This document shows, piece by piece, positions 1 through 8,399 of a stretch of DNA of 51,001 nt. A program made the translations under genes and the position numbers. The notes below the pieces were generated by a model, which was not told where the DNA came from, searched no databases, and saw only the letters and a program-made list of their open reading frames with translations. The stretch spans positions 1 through 51,001 of the forward strand of contig JAJRRW010000116.1 in assembly GCA_024279115.1 (NCBI GenBank), in the 5' to 3' direction. This DNA is from Alphaproteobacteria bacterium (GTDB lineage Bacteria; Pseudomonadota; Alphaproteobacteria; Rhizobiales; JAKIUO01). Within the stretch, counting starts at the first letter, position 1. Each line of letters opens with the position of its first letter.

Positions 1-2
1 CC

Positions 3-809
3 TCCTGGACCATTGTTCGCCCCATCTATAGCTTGATTGAGCGCACCAAGAAAATCTCCGCAGGCGACAAGCAGGCGCTGGAGCCTGTCGATCTGCCAGG
101 CACCAAAGAGATGGCCTTATTGACGCGCAGTTTTTCAGATACTGCGCGCTCCTTGCACGAGCGCTCGAACTATATCAAGAATTTTGCCACTCATGTCTCA
201 CACGAATTAAAGACCCCGCTGACCTCGATCCGTGGCGCGGCGGAGCTTTTGGGAGAGCATTTTGAGGAGATGAGCAAAGAAGAGCGCGCGCGTTTCTTGA
301 CCAATATACAAGATGATAGTGATCGGCTGAAAACCCTGGTGTCGCGTCTGCTGGAGCTGGCGCAGGCCGATGGTTTTACCCCCAGTGCAAAAACCAGCCA
401 ACTGTTGGAGACCTTACGCGCCTTGCTCAAAAACCAGCTATCAAATGAGTTGAAAATCGACGTGCCTGACGGTCCCGATTACCTTGTCAAAATGTCAGGC
501 GAAGTCGTGGAGATGATTTTCATGAACCTGCTGGACAATGCTCAAAAGCATGGAGCCAGTGAGATCATTGTTGAACTGGAACGCCGAGGCGAGCAGGTTG
601 CGGTGATCTTCGCGGATGATGGCACCGGTGTCTCCAAAGCCAATGCGCGGAAAATATTTGATCCGTTTTTTACGACGCGAAGAGACAGTGGCGGCACTGG
701 TATCGGCCTTGGCATTGTCAAATCATTGCTTGAAAATCATCATGGCTCCATCGAGCTGGAGGACAGCGCCAAGGGAGCGCGTTTCAAGATGTTGCTGCCG
801 TTGGCATAA
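3..809 (+). CDS. Sensor histidine kinase, C-terminal part (5' end outside window)
   Basis: The reading frame is open from the first bases, so the gene begins upstream of the window. What is visible is the cytoplasmic half of a membrane-bound two-component kinase. A HAMP-like linker (RPIYSLIERTKKISAGD) is followed by a HisKA dimerisation domain with the phospho-accepting H box 'HVSHELKTPLTSIRGAAELL'. The ATP-binding domain has an N box (NLLDNAQKHGA), G1 (DDGTGV), F box (FDPFFTT) and G2 (GGTGIGLGIV). All catalytic boxes are intact, so an active kinase is expected. The H-box neighbourhood resembles CreC-type kinases, but the sensor domain and any partner regulator are not in view, so the signal cannot be named. 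The gene downstream is on the opposite strand. Confidence 0.9.
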   Translation, partial: SWTIVRPIYSLIERTKKISAGDKQALEPVDLPGTKEMALLTRSFSDTARSLHERSNYIKNFATHVSHELKTPLTSIRGAAELLGEHFEEMSKEERARFLTNIQDDSDRLKTLVSRLLELAQADGFTPSAKTSQLLETLRALLKNQLSNELKIDVPDGPDYLVKMSGEVVEMIFMNLLDNAQKHGASEIIVELERRGEQVAVIFADDGTGVSKANARKIFDPFFTTRRDSGGTGIGLGIVKSLLENHHGSIELEDSAKGARFKMLLPLA

Positions 810-869
810 GCGCTCGCCAAGAACAGCACCAGGCGGGGCGGCTTATCCCATGTTTGCCAGTCCATAAAT

Positions 870-1358
870 CTACCAGTCTGTGGCTTCTGCAACAATGTCT
901 TTGAGGAGCTGAACAATTTTACCAACCACTATTTCAGATCCCTTATTGGCTGTGGGGATGCGGTAGGTCAGGTGAACATTTTCGGGGTCATCGGTGAGCA
1001 CGTAAACGCTGATCGTAAACGGGCACAAGACGATATTTGCGGGATCTATGGCGACCAGTTCGTGAGATATTTTAGCACTGCAAAATTCGACAATGTCCGC
1101 ATTGAGAAAGACATTCTTTTTGATATTGAATGTGGGGGCGGTTCGATTGAGCATTTTGGCGGAGCCAAGCGTGTGAGCGATATTGATCCCCTTGCCGATG
1201 ATCACATCTTTTACCCCGGCAAAAATCTCCGCGAAATCCCCCTTCACAGATTTGCTGACAAACGGCCCCTCATTTGCAAAAACGTGTCGTTGCGTTGGCG
1301 CAAGCAATACCATCAGGGCAATGAGAAAAAGGAGGGTCGAGGATTTGGATTTAAACAT
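870..1358 (-). CDS. Secreted DUF302 domain protein
   Basis: This is a 162-residue protein. The N-terminal signal peptide has basic residues followed by the hydrophobic run LLFLIALMVLLA, and cleavage is likely after HVFA. The mature part carries DUF302 features: an amphipathic 'GVKDVIIGKGINIAHTLGSAKML' segment split by family-typical glycines, and a C-terminal beta strand pair around 'ISVYVLTDDPENVHLTYRIP'. DUF302 proteins are small alpha/beta-fold proteins of unknown biochemical role, often exported. The gene is convergent with the histidine kinase gene, with about 60 bases between them. No operon partner is apparent. Confidence 0.75.
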   Translation of the reverse strand: MFKSKSSTLLFLIALMVLLAPTQRHVFANEGPFVSKSVKGDFAEIFAGVKDVIIGKGINIAHTLGSAKMLNRTAPTFNIKKNVFLNADIVEFCSAKISHELVAIDPANIVLCPFTISVYVLTDDPENVHLTYRIPTANKGSEIVVGKIVQLLKDIVAEATDW

Positions 1359-1695
1359 AGAGGCTCTCTTGACTGCGGATTTGGGTTGGTCGGAAAAATG
1401 GCCGACAAGCTCTCATATCATACTGTTGTTGTTTGCAAAGCAAGCTGTAAGCATAACAGCGCATAATAGTATTAAATGACACGTGGTGCTCGTAGAAACG
1501 GCGATCCGTGTCGCAGACGCGTTGCAAAGGCGGCAGGGCCTTGTTAAGAACCGCGAGATATGGAAATAGAACCATTAGCCCTGTATTACGGATCGCTGCC
1601 GCTTGAGGAATAGATTGATGCTATAAGGTGGGAAGCTGGGCATTGGCGCGGGCGCGTTCAGCATCTTTATCAATTCAATTGAGCGGACCTTTAAA
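1359..1695. other. Intergenic stretch between divergent genes
   Basis: These 337 bases separate the divergent DUF302 gene and pxpB, so they should carry both promoters. No convincing sigma70 pair, hairpin terminator or small gene was seen. Short open frames here lack ribosome binding sites and recognisable sequence. Confidence 0.5.
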
Positions 1696-2448
1696 ATGCA
1701 ATCTGCCGGGGCGTATGAACTGCCAAGATTATCGATGGTCGGCGAAGCTTTGCTGGTCGTTGAATTTGGTGCCGGCCTGTCTCCTCAAATCAATGATATT
1801 GTCATCGCTTTTGATCGCTTTATGCAGGACAATCCTTTGAACGGCTTGCTCGAAAGCGCCCCTATGAGCAAATCAGTCGTGCTGCGTTTTGATCCTTTGC
1901 TGGTATCACCAGAGCAGTTTGGGGCCAGTGTCAAAGATGTTTTTACGCCCTTTTATGTAGCCACCAACACCTCAATCTTGCCGCCAAAGCGCTGGCGCTT
2001 TCCGGTCTGTTATGGCGGCGAGACGGGGCCTGATCTGGCAAAAATTGCTGCGCGGACCTCATTGTCGCAAGAGGAGGTGATTGCGGCTCACCAATCGATG
2101 GTTCAGCGCGTCTTGATGATCGGCTTTGCGCCAGGGTTTTTGTATACAGGTATGCTGCCCGATCTGTTTGAGCTACCCAGATTGCCGCAGATCAAGCCGA
2201 TGGTCGCCGCTGGTTCCGTTTGCGTAGCGATTGGCCAAACCGTCATCTCGGCGACCCCCAACCCAACGGGATGGCATGTGATTGGCCGCACGCCGTTTCG
2301 CAATTTTGACCCCGCGCGCGACCCGCCTGTGGTGATTGGCGCTGGCGACGAGCTGGCGTTTTATGCGATTGATCAGCAGCAATATGCCGATTTGCGCGAG
2401 AGCGCCAAAATGGGAGTTGAGCAGACTGGGCGCGAGGCCAAGACATGA
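1696..2448 (+). CDS. pxpB: 5-oxoprolinase subunit PxpB (KipI / allophanate hydrolase subunit 1 family)
   Basis: This 250-residue protein belongs to the KipI/AHS1 family. It is one of three subunits of the ATP-dependent 5-oxoprolinase (PxpABC) that opens the pyroglutamate ring to give glutamate, a cytoplasmic damage-repair and salvage reaction. Family features are the central 'RFPVCYGGETGPDLAKIAARTSLS' region and the signature 'MIGFAPGFLYTGMLP' followed by 'GSVCVAIGQTVISATPNPTGWHVIGRTP' (quoted here as a family landmark in two pieces: GSVCVAIGQT and NPTGWHVIGRTP). The ATG used has only a weak upstream purine stretch (gagcgg). The stop overlaps the pxpC start by four bases (ATGA), which implies translational coupling. 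The length is typical of the family. Confidence 0.9.
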   Translation: MQSAGAYELPRLSMVGEALLVVEFGAGLSPQINDIVIAFDRFMQDNPLNGLLESAPMSKSVVLRFDPLLVSPEQFGASVKDVFTPFYVATNTSILPPKRWRFPVCYGGETGPDLAKIAARTSLSQEEVIAAHQSMVQRVLMIGFAPGFLYTGMLPDLFELPRLPQIKPMVAAGSVCVAIGQTVISATPNPTGWHVIGRTPFRNFDPARDPPVVIGAGDELAFYAIDQQQYADLRESAKMGVEQTGREAKT

Positions 2449-3491
2449 GCCGCGCCCTGAAAGTTTTGCAAGCTGGTCCCTATATTTCCGTGCAGGATGA
2501 AGGGCGTCCGGGATGGCTGCGCTCTGGTATTGCCATGGGCGGGGCGATGGATGCACGCGCGTTGGAAGAGGGGCGATTGCTGGTGGGCAATGAGCGCGGT
2601 CTTGCGGCCCTTGAAATGCTGGGTCTTGGGGGGCGTTTTGAAGCGGTTGGCGGGCCGTTGACCCTGGCGCTGAGCGGGGCCGATTTCGCGGCGCAAATAG
2701 ACGATAATCCTGTACAGCCCTATCACAGTTTTACGCTTCAACCAGGACAGGTGCTGGATATTGGGGCGGCTAAAAACGGCAATTATGGATTGCTTTCCAT
2801 TGCGGGGGGTATTGATGTCAAACCGGTTCTGGGCTCGAGATCAACCCATATCAGAGCTGGCTTTGGCGGCTTTGGCGGGCGCCCCTTGCAACAAGGTGAT
2901 GTGCTGCCGGTTGGCAAAGCGGGGGAGCAGGCAAGCGACTGGTCATTGGTGTCAAACACCTCGCAAAGCGATGAGAAAATACGGATGATATGGGGGGTGC
3001 AAGCCTCCTTGTTTGGCGAGGAGGAGCGACAACGTTTTATCGAGACACGGTTTCTCGTCACCCATGAGCTAGACCGGATGGGGGCGCGCCTGGCAACCGA
3101 TGCCGCGCCCATTCGCTCCAAAAAAGCGCTGGTGGCCCTGTCGGGAGCCATCGCCCTTGGCGATATTCAGGTGATCGGCAGTGGTCGCCCCGTTGTTTTG
3201 CTGGCTGATCGCCAGCCAACCGGTGGCTATCCGCGCATCGGCACCATCATCGCCGCAGATCTCGTCAATTTTATTCAAAGACCAGCGGGCGCGGGGGTGC
3301 GTTTTATGCCGGTGTCACAAGAGCAGGCCCTTAAAGCCTATCGTCAAATGCACGCCAGACGGGCTGAACTGCCAGGCCAACTCGTCAAAACCTTTGGCGA
3401 TCCGTTTGAATCGCATAGACTATTGTCACATAATCTCATCAGCGGTGCCGTTGGCAGCGTCACAAAGACAAATGACAAGGATCGGTCTTGA
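2445..3491 (+). CDS. pxpC: 5-oxoprolinase subunit PxpC (biotin-dependent carboxyltransferase/AHS2 family)
   Basis: This 348-residue protein is of the KipA/AHS2 family. The N-terminal signature is 'LQAGPYISVQDEGRPGW' followed by 'GIAMGGAMDARALEEG'. Further in are 'GNERGLAALEMLGLGGRFE' and the C-terminal 'VIGSGRPVVLLADRQPTGGY' with 'GTIIAADL', all typical of the allophanate hydrolase subunit 2 fold. With PxpB it forms the ATP-using half of 5-oxoprolinase, working with PxpA on 5-oxoproline. The start overlaps the pxpB stop by four bases and the stop overlaps the pxpA start by one base, so the three genes are a compact operon. Length and motifs are complete. Confidence 0.9.
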   Translation: MSRALKVLQAGPYISVQDEGRPGWLRSGIAMGGAMDARALEEGRLLVGNERGLAALEMLGLGGRFEAVGGPLTLALSGADFAAQIDDNPVQPYHSFTLQPGQVLDIGAAKNGNYGLLSIAGGIDVKPVLGSRSTHIRAGFGGFGGRPLQQGDVLPVGKAGEQASDWSLVSNTSQSDEKIRMIWGVQASLFGEEERQRFIETRFLVTHELDRMGARLATDAAPIRSKKALVALSGAIALGDIQVIGSGRPVVLLADRQPTGGYPRIGTIIAADLVNFIQRPAGAGVRFMPVSQEQALKAYRQMHARRAELPGQLVKTFGDPFESHRLLSHNLISGAVGSVTKTNDKDRS

Positions 3492-4294
3492 TGACTTCAA
3501 TTGACCTGAACGCGGATCTTGGCGAAAGCTTTGGATCATTGCGTATGCGCAATGATGCGGCCATGCTGGATATTGTGACGAGTGCCAATATTGCTTGTGG
3601 ATTTCATGCTGGCGACTCATTGCAAATGAGCGAGGTCACGGAACTGGCGCTGAAAAACAATGTGGCGATTGGCGCCCATCCAGGCTTTAATGACCGGCGG
3701 GGGTTTGGGCGCCGCCGCCTCGACAATATTCCAGACAAGCAATTGTCGGCTGACCTCATCTATCAGATCGGCGCCCTGCAGGCGATTGCCCGCGCCAAAG
3801 GGGGGCAGGTCAGCCAGATAAAGCTGCATGGGGCGCTGGCCAATATGGTTTGTGAGGATTTTCAACTGGCGCAACTATGCGTGCGCGCTATCGCTGCCAT
3901 CGACAAGAGCCTTGCCATATTGGTGATGCCGGGCACGCAGCTGGAAAAAGCCGCCAGTCTAGAGGGCTGCCCCCTCATTCGCGAAATTTATGCGGACCGC
4001 GCCTATACTGAGGACGCGACCCTGGTCTCGCGCACCGACACCGGCTCCATGATTGACAATCCGCAACTGGCAGCAGATCGCATGCTTGATGTCTTGGAAA
4101 GCGGCATGATCACCTCGGTCAGCGGCAAGCGGATTGAGGTAAGGGGGGACAGTATCTGCGTGCATGGCGACAATCCCCATGCCATAGAGATGGCGCAAAC
4201 AATCCGCGAGCGTCTGGAAAAGGCCGGTATAAGGGTGGAAAAATTCACGGCCTTAACTGAAGAGGTCCTGACCCCTGGGCGTCAGGGTTTGTGA
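3491..4294 (+). CDS. pxpA: 5-oxoprolinase subunit PxpA (LamB/YcsF family)
   Basis: This LamB/YcsF protein of 267 residues is the metal-dependent TIM-barrel-like subunit that binds 5-oxoproline. The diagnostic start 'IDLNADLGESFG' is followed by 'SANIACGFHAGD', 'VAIGAHPGFNDRRGFGRR' and 'QIKLHGALANM'. The C-terminal 'DSICVHGDNPHAIEMA' is also a family signature. The conserved acidic and histidine residues of these motifs are all present. ATG 3491 is preferred over the TTG three bases earlier, because it overlaps the pxpC stop as TGATG, a usual coupling arrangement. It is the last gene of the pxpB-pxpC-pxpA operon. The next gene begins about 80 bases downstream. Confidence 0.92.
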   Translation: MTSIDLNADLGESFGSLRMRNDAAMLDIVTSANIACGFHAGDSLQMSEVTELALKNNVAIGAHPGFNDRRGFGRRRLDNIPDKQLSADLIYQIGALQAIARAKGGQVSQIKLHGALANMVCEDFQLAQLCVRAIAAIDKSLAILVMPGTQLEKAASLEGCPLIREIYADRAYTEDATLVSRTDTGSMIDNPQLAADRMLDVLESGMITSVSGKRIEVRGDSICVHGDNPHAIEMAQTIRERLEKAGIRVEKFTALTEEVLTPGRQGL

Positions 4295-4375
4295 CAGGAC
4301 AGCTTTAATTCTAATGTTTTTTACGGCGCTGCGCATTATCTTGCAGCATAACATCATCAAAGGAATGGAAACGTC

Positions 4376-5593
4376 ATGGCAGGTGTGGTGATTGTCGGGG
4401 CCGGGCAGGCGGGGTATCAGTGCGCGGAGAGCCTGCGCCGTGAAGGCTATGAGGGAAAAATCGTGCTGGTCGGTGACGAGCCATTTATTCCCTATCAGCG
4501 GCCACCGCTTTCCAAAGATTATCTGCTGGGCAAGACGGATGCCGAGCGCATCCAATATCGCCCGCTGGCCTTTTTTGAGCAAAGCCCGGTGGAATTGCGG
4601 CTCGATACATCAGTTGTGTCGATCAATGCAGATGCCAATCGTCTCAAGCTGTCAGATGGTCAGAGCCTTTCTTATGAGGCGCTCATTCTGGCGACCGGCG
4701 CGCGGGTGCGCAAATTATCAATCAAGGGGGCCGATCTTGAGGGCGTTTGTTACCTGCGCACGCTAAAAGATGTGGATGATATTGGCGAGCGCCTTCAATC
4801 AGCGCAAAAAGTCATTGTGATTGGCGCTGGTTTCATCGGGCTGGAATTTGCCGCTGTTGCCAGCAAGCTTGGCAAAAGCGTGCAGGTATTGGAGGCGATG
4901 GATCGCGTCATGGCGCGGGTAGTTGAACCCGAGCTTTCGCAATTTTTCACACAATTGCATCAAAGCCACGGGGTTGAGATCATCTGCCATGCGCAAGCCG
5001 ATGAACTGATTGGCGAGGCGGGACATGTGAGCGGTGTTAAAACCGCTGATGGACGCATTTTAGCAGCCGATCTTGTCGTGGCGGGCATCGGTGTTTTACC
5101 AAATATGTAATTGGCCGAACAGGCGGGGCTTGCTTGCGGCAATGGCATTGTGGTCAATCAGTTTGGGCAAACCTCAACCGATAATATTTATGCCTGCGGG
5201 GATTGCGCCTCTTATAAACACCCGTTTGTCGGGGAGGCCATCCGCTTGGAATCCGTGCAAAATGCCGGGGATCAGGCGCGTGCCGTCGCCGCTAAAATCG
5301 CTGGCAAGGACAAGCCTTATGACGCCGTGCCGTGGTTCTGGTCGGATCAATATGATGTCAAACTGCAAATGGCCGGGCTGACTTTGGGCTGTGACAGGCA
5401 TGTGGTGCGCGGCGATATCAAAACGGGCCGTTTTTCGTTGCTGCATTTCAAGGGGGATCGCTTGCGCGCCGTTGAAGCCATTAATCAGCCACGTGACTAT
5501 ATTGTTGGCCGCAAATTGCTTGAAAAGGATCGCTCGCCGACCATTGAACAGGCAACTGACACTGGGTTCAATTTAAAATCCTTGCTCTCATAA
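4376..5593 (+). pseudogene. FAD/NAD(P)-dependent ferredoxin-type reductase interrupted by one TAA
   Basis: The frame encodes a rubredoxin/ferredoxin reductase-type flavoprotein of about 405 residues. It has an N-terminal FAD Rossmann motif (IVGAGQAGYQCAESLR), the family segment 'YQRPPLSKDYLLG', and 'LATGARVR'. A second NAD(P) Rossmann motif is 'VIGAGFIGLEFAA', followed by the 'IYACGDCA' FAD-binding motif and a C-terminal reductase domain (WFWSDQYDVKLQMAG). An in-frame TAA at 5108-5110 splits it after 'GIGVLPNM'. The frame is otherwise continuous and well conserved. Relatives read PN-x-E-L-A at this point, so a single G-to-T change (GAA to TAA) would explain the stop. Either it is a recent nonsense mutation or a sequence error. 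Such enzymes usually pass electrons from NAD(P)H to a ferredoxin or Rieske partner, but no partner lies nearby. Confidence 0.85.
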
Positions 5594-5713
5594 TGGGCCT
5601 TTATTGGTCATAAATTCCCCGAAATTGCGTTGATAAGATCCCTGGAAATAGCTATGGTTAAGAAAGTCTTAACCTTGTGTTTGGGCGGATTTTGTTCGGG
5701 GAGTTGTTTTGTA

Positions 5714-6610
5714 ATGGTCAAGAGTTTAAGTCGGCTGGGGCACCTGTTTGTGTTTCTTTCGGCCCTTTGGTTTATTTTGGCAACCCCCTTGCTTGCCGAA
5801 GATATTGCCCATCGACGCATTATTGGCTTTTCTCCTGACGGCACTTATTTCGCCTTTGAACAATCCGGGATCGAAAACGGTACCAAGAGAGCCTATGCAC
5901 ATATTTTTCTGATCGAAACCGGGCACAATAAATGGGTCAAGGGATCGCCGTTCCGGGCCAGCGCCACAGGGGCTGGTAAATTACGTTCGGCGCGGCGTAA
6001 GGTGCGCCGGGATGCCCGTAAACTTTTGGCTCGTTACCGCATCGGTAAAAAAGGGGTGGTGCTGGCCAGCAATCCCATTACCGAGCTGAATGCTGATCCT
6101 CACAAGGTGCGCGTGCTTACAAGACGCACTATCCGCGCGCTTGACGAGCCACTGATTTTTTCGGTCGAAGAAGTGCGGATCGCGACGCCTCGATGCCGCG
6201 CTGTCACCTCAAAGCGTATCAAGGGCATGATCATTCGGGTGCGCCGCAAGGGCGGGCGCCGACAAGTGCTGCATGAAGACAAGCGTATTCCCAAAAGTCG
6301 TGGTTGCCCCACGAGCTACGCCATTGAGGATGTTATTCGTCTCACCAAGCGAGACGGCGGCGCCGTATATGCGGTGATCTACAGTTTCATTCGCTCGGGG
6401 CTGGATGGAGAAGAGCGCCGCTTTATTGCTGGTGGCTGGCACGATGATGGTGGTGACTATCAAGAACCCGAACATTACCGCGACCTCTATGATTATTATG
6501 GGGGGCCGGACACTTCAAATCAGGGGAGGCGCGATGATCGGCGGTCGCCAGGAGATTTTGACAAGGAAGGCCAGTATGAAGAGCGTGATCGTGACAGATA
6601 TGCTCGTTAA
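5714..6610 (+). CDS. Secreted DUF2259 family protein
   Basis: A 298-residue exported protein of the DUF2259 family, which is found in alphaproteobacteria and has no known function. The chosen ATG follows a good ribosome binding site (ggggag about ten bases upstream). It gives a clean signal peptide: basic MVKSLSR, hydrophobic LFVFLSALWFILATPLL, and cleavage near LLA. Family landmarks are 'HRRIIGFSPDGTYFAFEQSG' right after the signal and 'YAHIFLIE'. A C-terminal region (from about residue 255) is rich in D, R, Y and G and looks disordered. A longer reading from a TTG near 5630 is possible but would bury the signal peptide. No operon partner is evident. Confidence 0.78.
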   Translation: MVKSLSRLGHLFVFLSALWFILATPLLAEDIAHRRIIGFSPDGTYFAFEQSGIENGTKRAYAHIFLIETGHNKWVKGSPFRASATGAGKLRSARRKVRRDARKLLARYRIGKKGVVLASNPITELNADPHKVRVLTRRTIRALDEPLIFSVEEVRIATPRCRAVTSKRIKGMIIRVRRKGGRRQVLHEDKRIPKSRGCPTSYAIEDVIRLTKRDGGAVYAVIYSFIRSGLDGEERRFIAGGWHDDGGDYQEPEHYRDLYDYYGGPDTSNQGRRDDRRSPGDFDKEGQYEERDRDRYAR

Positions 6611-6661
6611 GCTGATCTGAAGGAGCGTTTTTTTCTTGAAATATGGATGGAGGCCAGGGCG

Positions 6662-6865
6662 ATGAGTTTTGAAAGACTTCAGGCAGAAATCAGTCTGCTG
6701 CTGAGCGAAATGGAAAATCAGCCACAAGATGTGCATGAATTGCATGAGGTTTTGCGCGAGAAAATCAATGAGATGCGCGCCTTTGGACTGCCCATTCCTG
6801 CCGAATTTCTGGAACTGGAGAAAAAACTCGAAGCGGGTTTTATCAGCAATAAAGATGGCTCATGA
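6662..6865 (+). CDS. Small conserved-looking protein, function unknown
   Basis: A 67-residue acidic helical protein. 'MSFERLQAEISLLLSEMEN' is followed by 'VHELHEVLREKINEMRAFG' and 'PAEFLELEKKLEAGF'. The heptad-like leucines predict two amphipathic helices, so a coiled coil or small helical hairpin is plausible. It resembles short uncharacterised proteins found in Hyphomicrobiales, but I cannot name a family. The start at 6662 is preferred to a GTG or ATG a few codons earlier because 'ggagg' lies 12-16 bases upstream. It begins about 50 bases after the DUF2259 gene and could be co-transcribed. Confidence 0.55.
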   Translation: MSFERLQAEISLLLSEMENQPQDVHELHEVLREKINEMRAFGLPIPAEFLELEKKLEAGFISNKDGS

Positions 6866-7064
6866 GGCTTGCAGCGTTGACTGTAAAACATTCATTAACC
6901 ATGGTTTTTAGTAATAACGCTGTAAACTTCAATATTCAATCTTCTTTAAGTCCTGCCGGTGATACTCGCCATTGAAGAGTGTGAAACAGGTGTGCGGCCT
7001 GCTTTATCATCTCGTGTTGTAATCGTGTATCAAGGGGCGGTTTGGTCCCGGGGATGGTAGTGTT

Positions 7065-8288
7065 TTGCGTCAAGTTCGTTCCTTGTTGAAGAGCCTTCAG
7101 ATTGCTCATCCCTCTTTTAATGCCTGGCGTGACAACGCGCACCCCTGCAGCAAGGCGTCACTGGACAGTGGTGCCTATTTGCAAAAGATAGCCAGGCTTG
7201 GCAGCGATTTCGTTGCCATCGTTCAGCGAACCGGTGAACTGGACGATTGCACTTTCTCAAATGATAATTTTCATGGCATCGACAAGCGCGACCTGCTTGG
7301 GAAGGGCTTTTTGGGGCTTGTGCATATTGGCGATCGCCCCGCCTGCCTGGCAGCTTTTAGTGAGGCGGTTCATAGCAAACAACAAGTGCTGGTTGAGTTG
7401 CGCCTGCATTGCCATCCCACACAAGACACGTCTGGCTATTTTTGCTGGATCGAACTTGTCTGCTCACCTCTTGAAGACACCAATGACGGGCGGGTCTTGT
7501 GTCTGGCCCGCGATATTTCTCGCTGGAAAGAGCGCGAAGCCGAATTGATTAACCGCGAACAAGCAGTCCGCGAGCAAATCGAATGTAAACCCCGCTTGCT
7601 CGTCAATATGAGCCATGAACTGCGAACGCCACTGAACACAATCATCGGCTTTTCCCAAATGATGAAACTTCCAGGCATGACGTCTCACAATGAGCAGCAG
7701 ATGGTGGAATATGCCGGGATCATATTTGATAGTGGTCAAGATTTGCTAGGAGTTGTCGATGAAGTTCTTGATATGTCACAATTTGACGCCGGAGAATATG
7801 AGCTTGCCCCGGAGATATTCAGTGTGTCCGGCCTGGTCTCGGCCAGTGTGGAACTTGTCCAATCTGAAGCCCAGGAAAAAAATGTTCGCTTTGTAATCAC
7901 CGGTCATGCAGAAGAGTTGCAGATGAACGCCGACTTGGCCGCTTGCAAGCAGGCGCTTGCCGGTCTGCTGGCCGCTCAAATCAAGAGCGTTGCTGGGGGG
8001 CGGGTGCATTTGCGGGTCAGGGCTGCGCCAGGGGTGCTAAGGCTTGTCGTGAGCGCCTCAAGGTCCGATACGGACGATCAGGAGCTTGATTTTGAAGCCG
8101 GGTTACAGCTGCAAAACTTTGTTGACCTTTTGTCTGGAACCCTCAAAGTCACAGAGCACCACAATGATCGCATTGAAGTGGTCTTGAATCTCCCACAAAA
8201 TCTTGCTGTAAACAAAAATGTTAGCAATATTGTCTGCCTCGCCAAGCAGGTGGATGAGCCGCTCCCTTGCTTGCAGAAAACGGCTTAG
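7065..8288 (+). CDS. PAS-domain sensor histidine kinase with degenerate ATP-binding domain
   Basis: About 407 residues, with no membrane segment, so cytoplasmic. A PAS-like domain (roughly residues 40-155, ending in the PAC-like 'GRVLCLARDISRWKERE') leads through a coiled linker to a HisKA domain. The intact H box is 'NMSHELRTPLNTIIGFSQMM' (His near residue 184). The C-terminal region aligns with where HATPase_c should be, but the N box (expected NLLxNAxK) reads 'GLLAAQIKS'. No DxGxG (G1) or GxGLG (G2) motif can be found. The protein may thus lack autokinase activity and act as a scaffold, phosphatase or receiver of phosphate. No ATG exists in the open frame. The TTG at 7065 is used because 'ggggatgg' lies just upstream. 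Confidence 0.75.
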   Translation: MRQVRSLLKSLQIAHPSFNAWRDNAHPCSKASLDSGAYLQKIARLGSDFVAIVQRTGELDDCTFSNDNFHGIDKRDLLGKGFLGLVHIGDRPACLAAFSEAVHSKQQVLVELRLHCHPTQDTSGYFCWIELVCSPLEDTNDGRVLCLARDISRWKEREAELINREQAVREQIECKPRLLVNMSHELRTPLNTIIGFSQMMKLPGMTSHNEQQMVEYAGIIFDSGQDLLGVVDEVLDMSQFDAGEYELAPEIFSVSGLVSASVELVQSEAQEKNVRFVITGHAEELQMNADLAACKQALAGLLAAQIKSVAGGRVHLRVRAAPGVLRLVVSASRSDTDDQELDFEAGLQLQNFVDLLSGTLKVTEHHNDRIEVVLNLPQNLAVNKNVSNIVCLAKQVDEPLPCLQKTA

Positions 8289-8294
8289 CTTTGA

Positions 8295-8313
8295 ACCTGT
8301 CTATTTGACAGGT
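8295..8313. repeat. Perfect 7-bp hairpin downstream of kinase gene
   Basis: ACCTGTC and GACAGGT are separated by a five-base loop, seven bases after the stop of the PAS kinase gene. No T-run follows, so it is not a classical intrinsic terminator. It could be a processing or protein-binding site. Confidence 0.4.
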
Positions 8314-8399
8314 GCTGATCCTGGTGGGAATAATTTATCGTTGCAGATCGCTTGGTGAGATCTGTTGGTTTTTAAGCGTAGTTAGTAGTTGGTGTAAAA

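Noticed and set aside
2173-3278. Minus-strand open frames across pxpB and pxpC
   Set aside because: They are fully covered by conserved plus-strand genes and show composition expected of antisense frames.
4376-5593. Two separate genes instead of one broken reductase
   Set aside because: The second part starts in the middle of a conserved domain, in the same frame, with no start signal, and the two parts together match one family from end to end.
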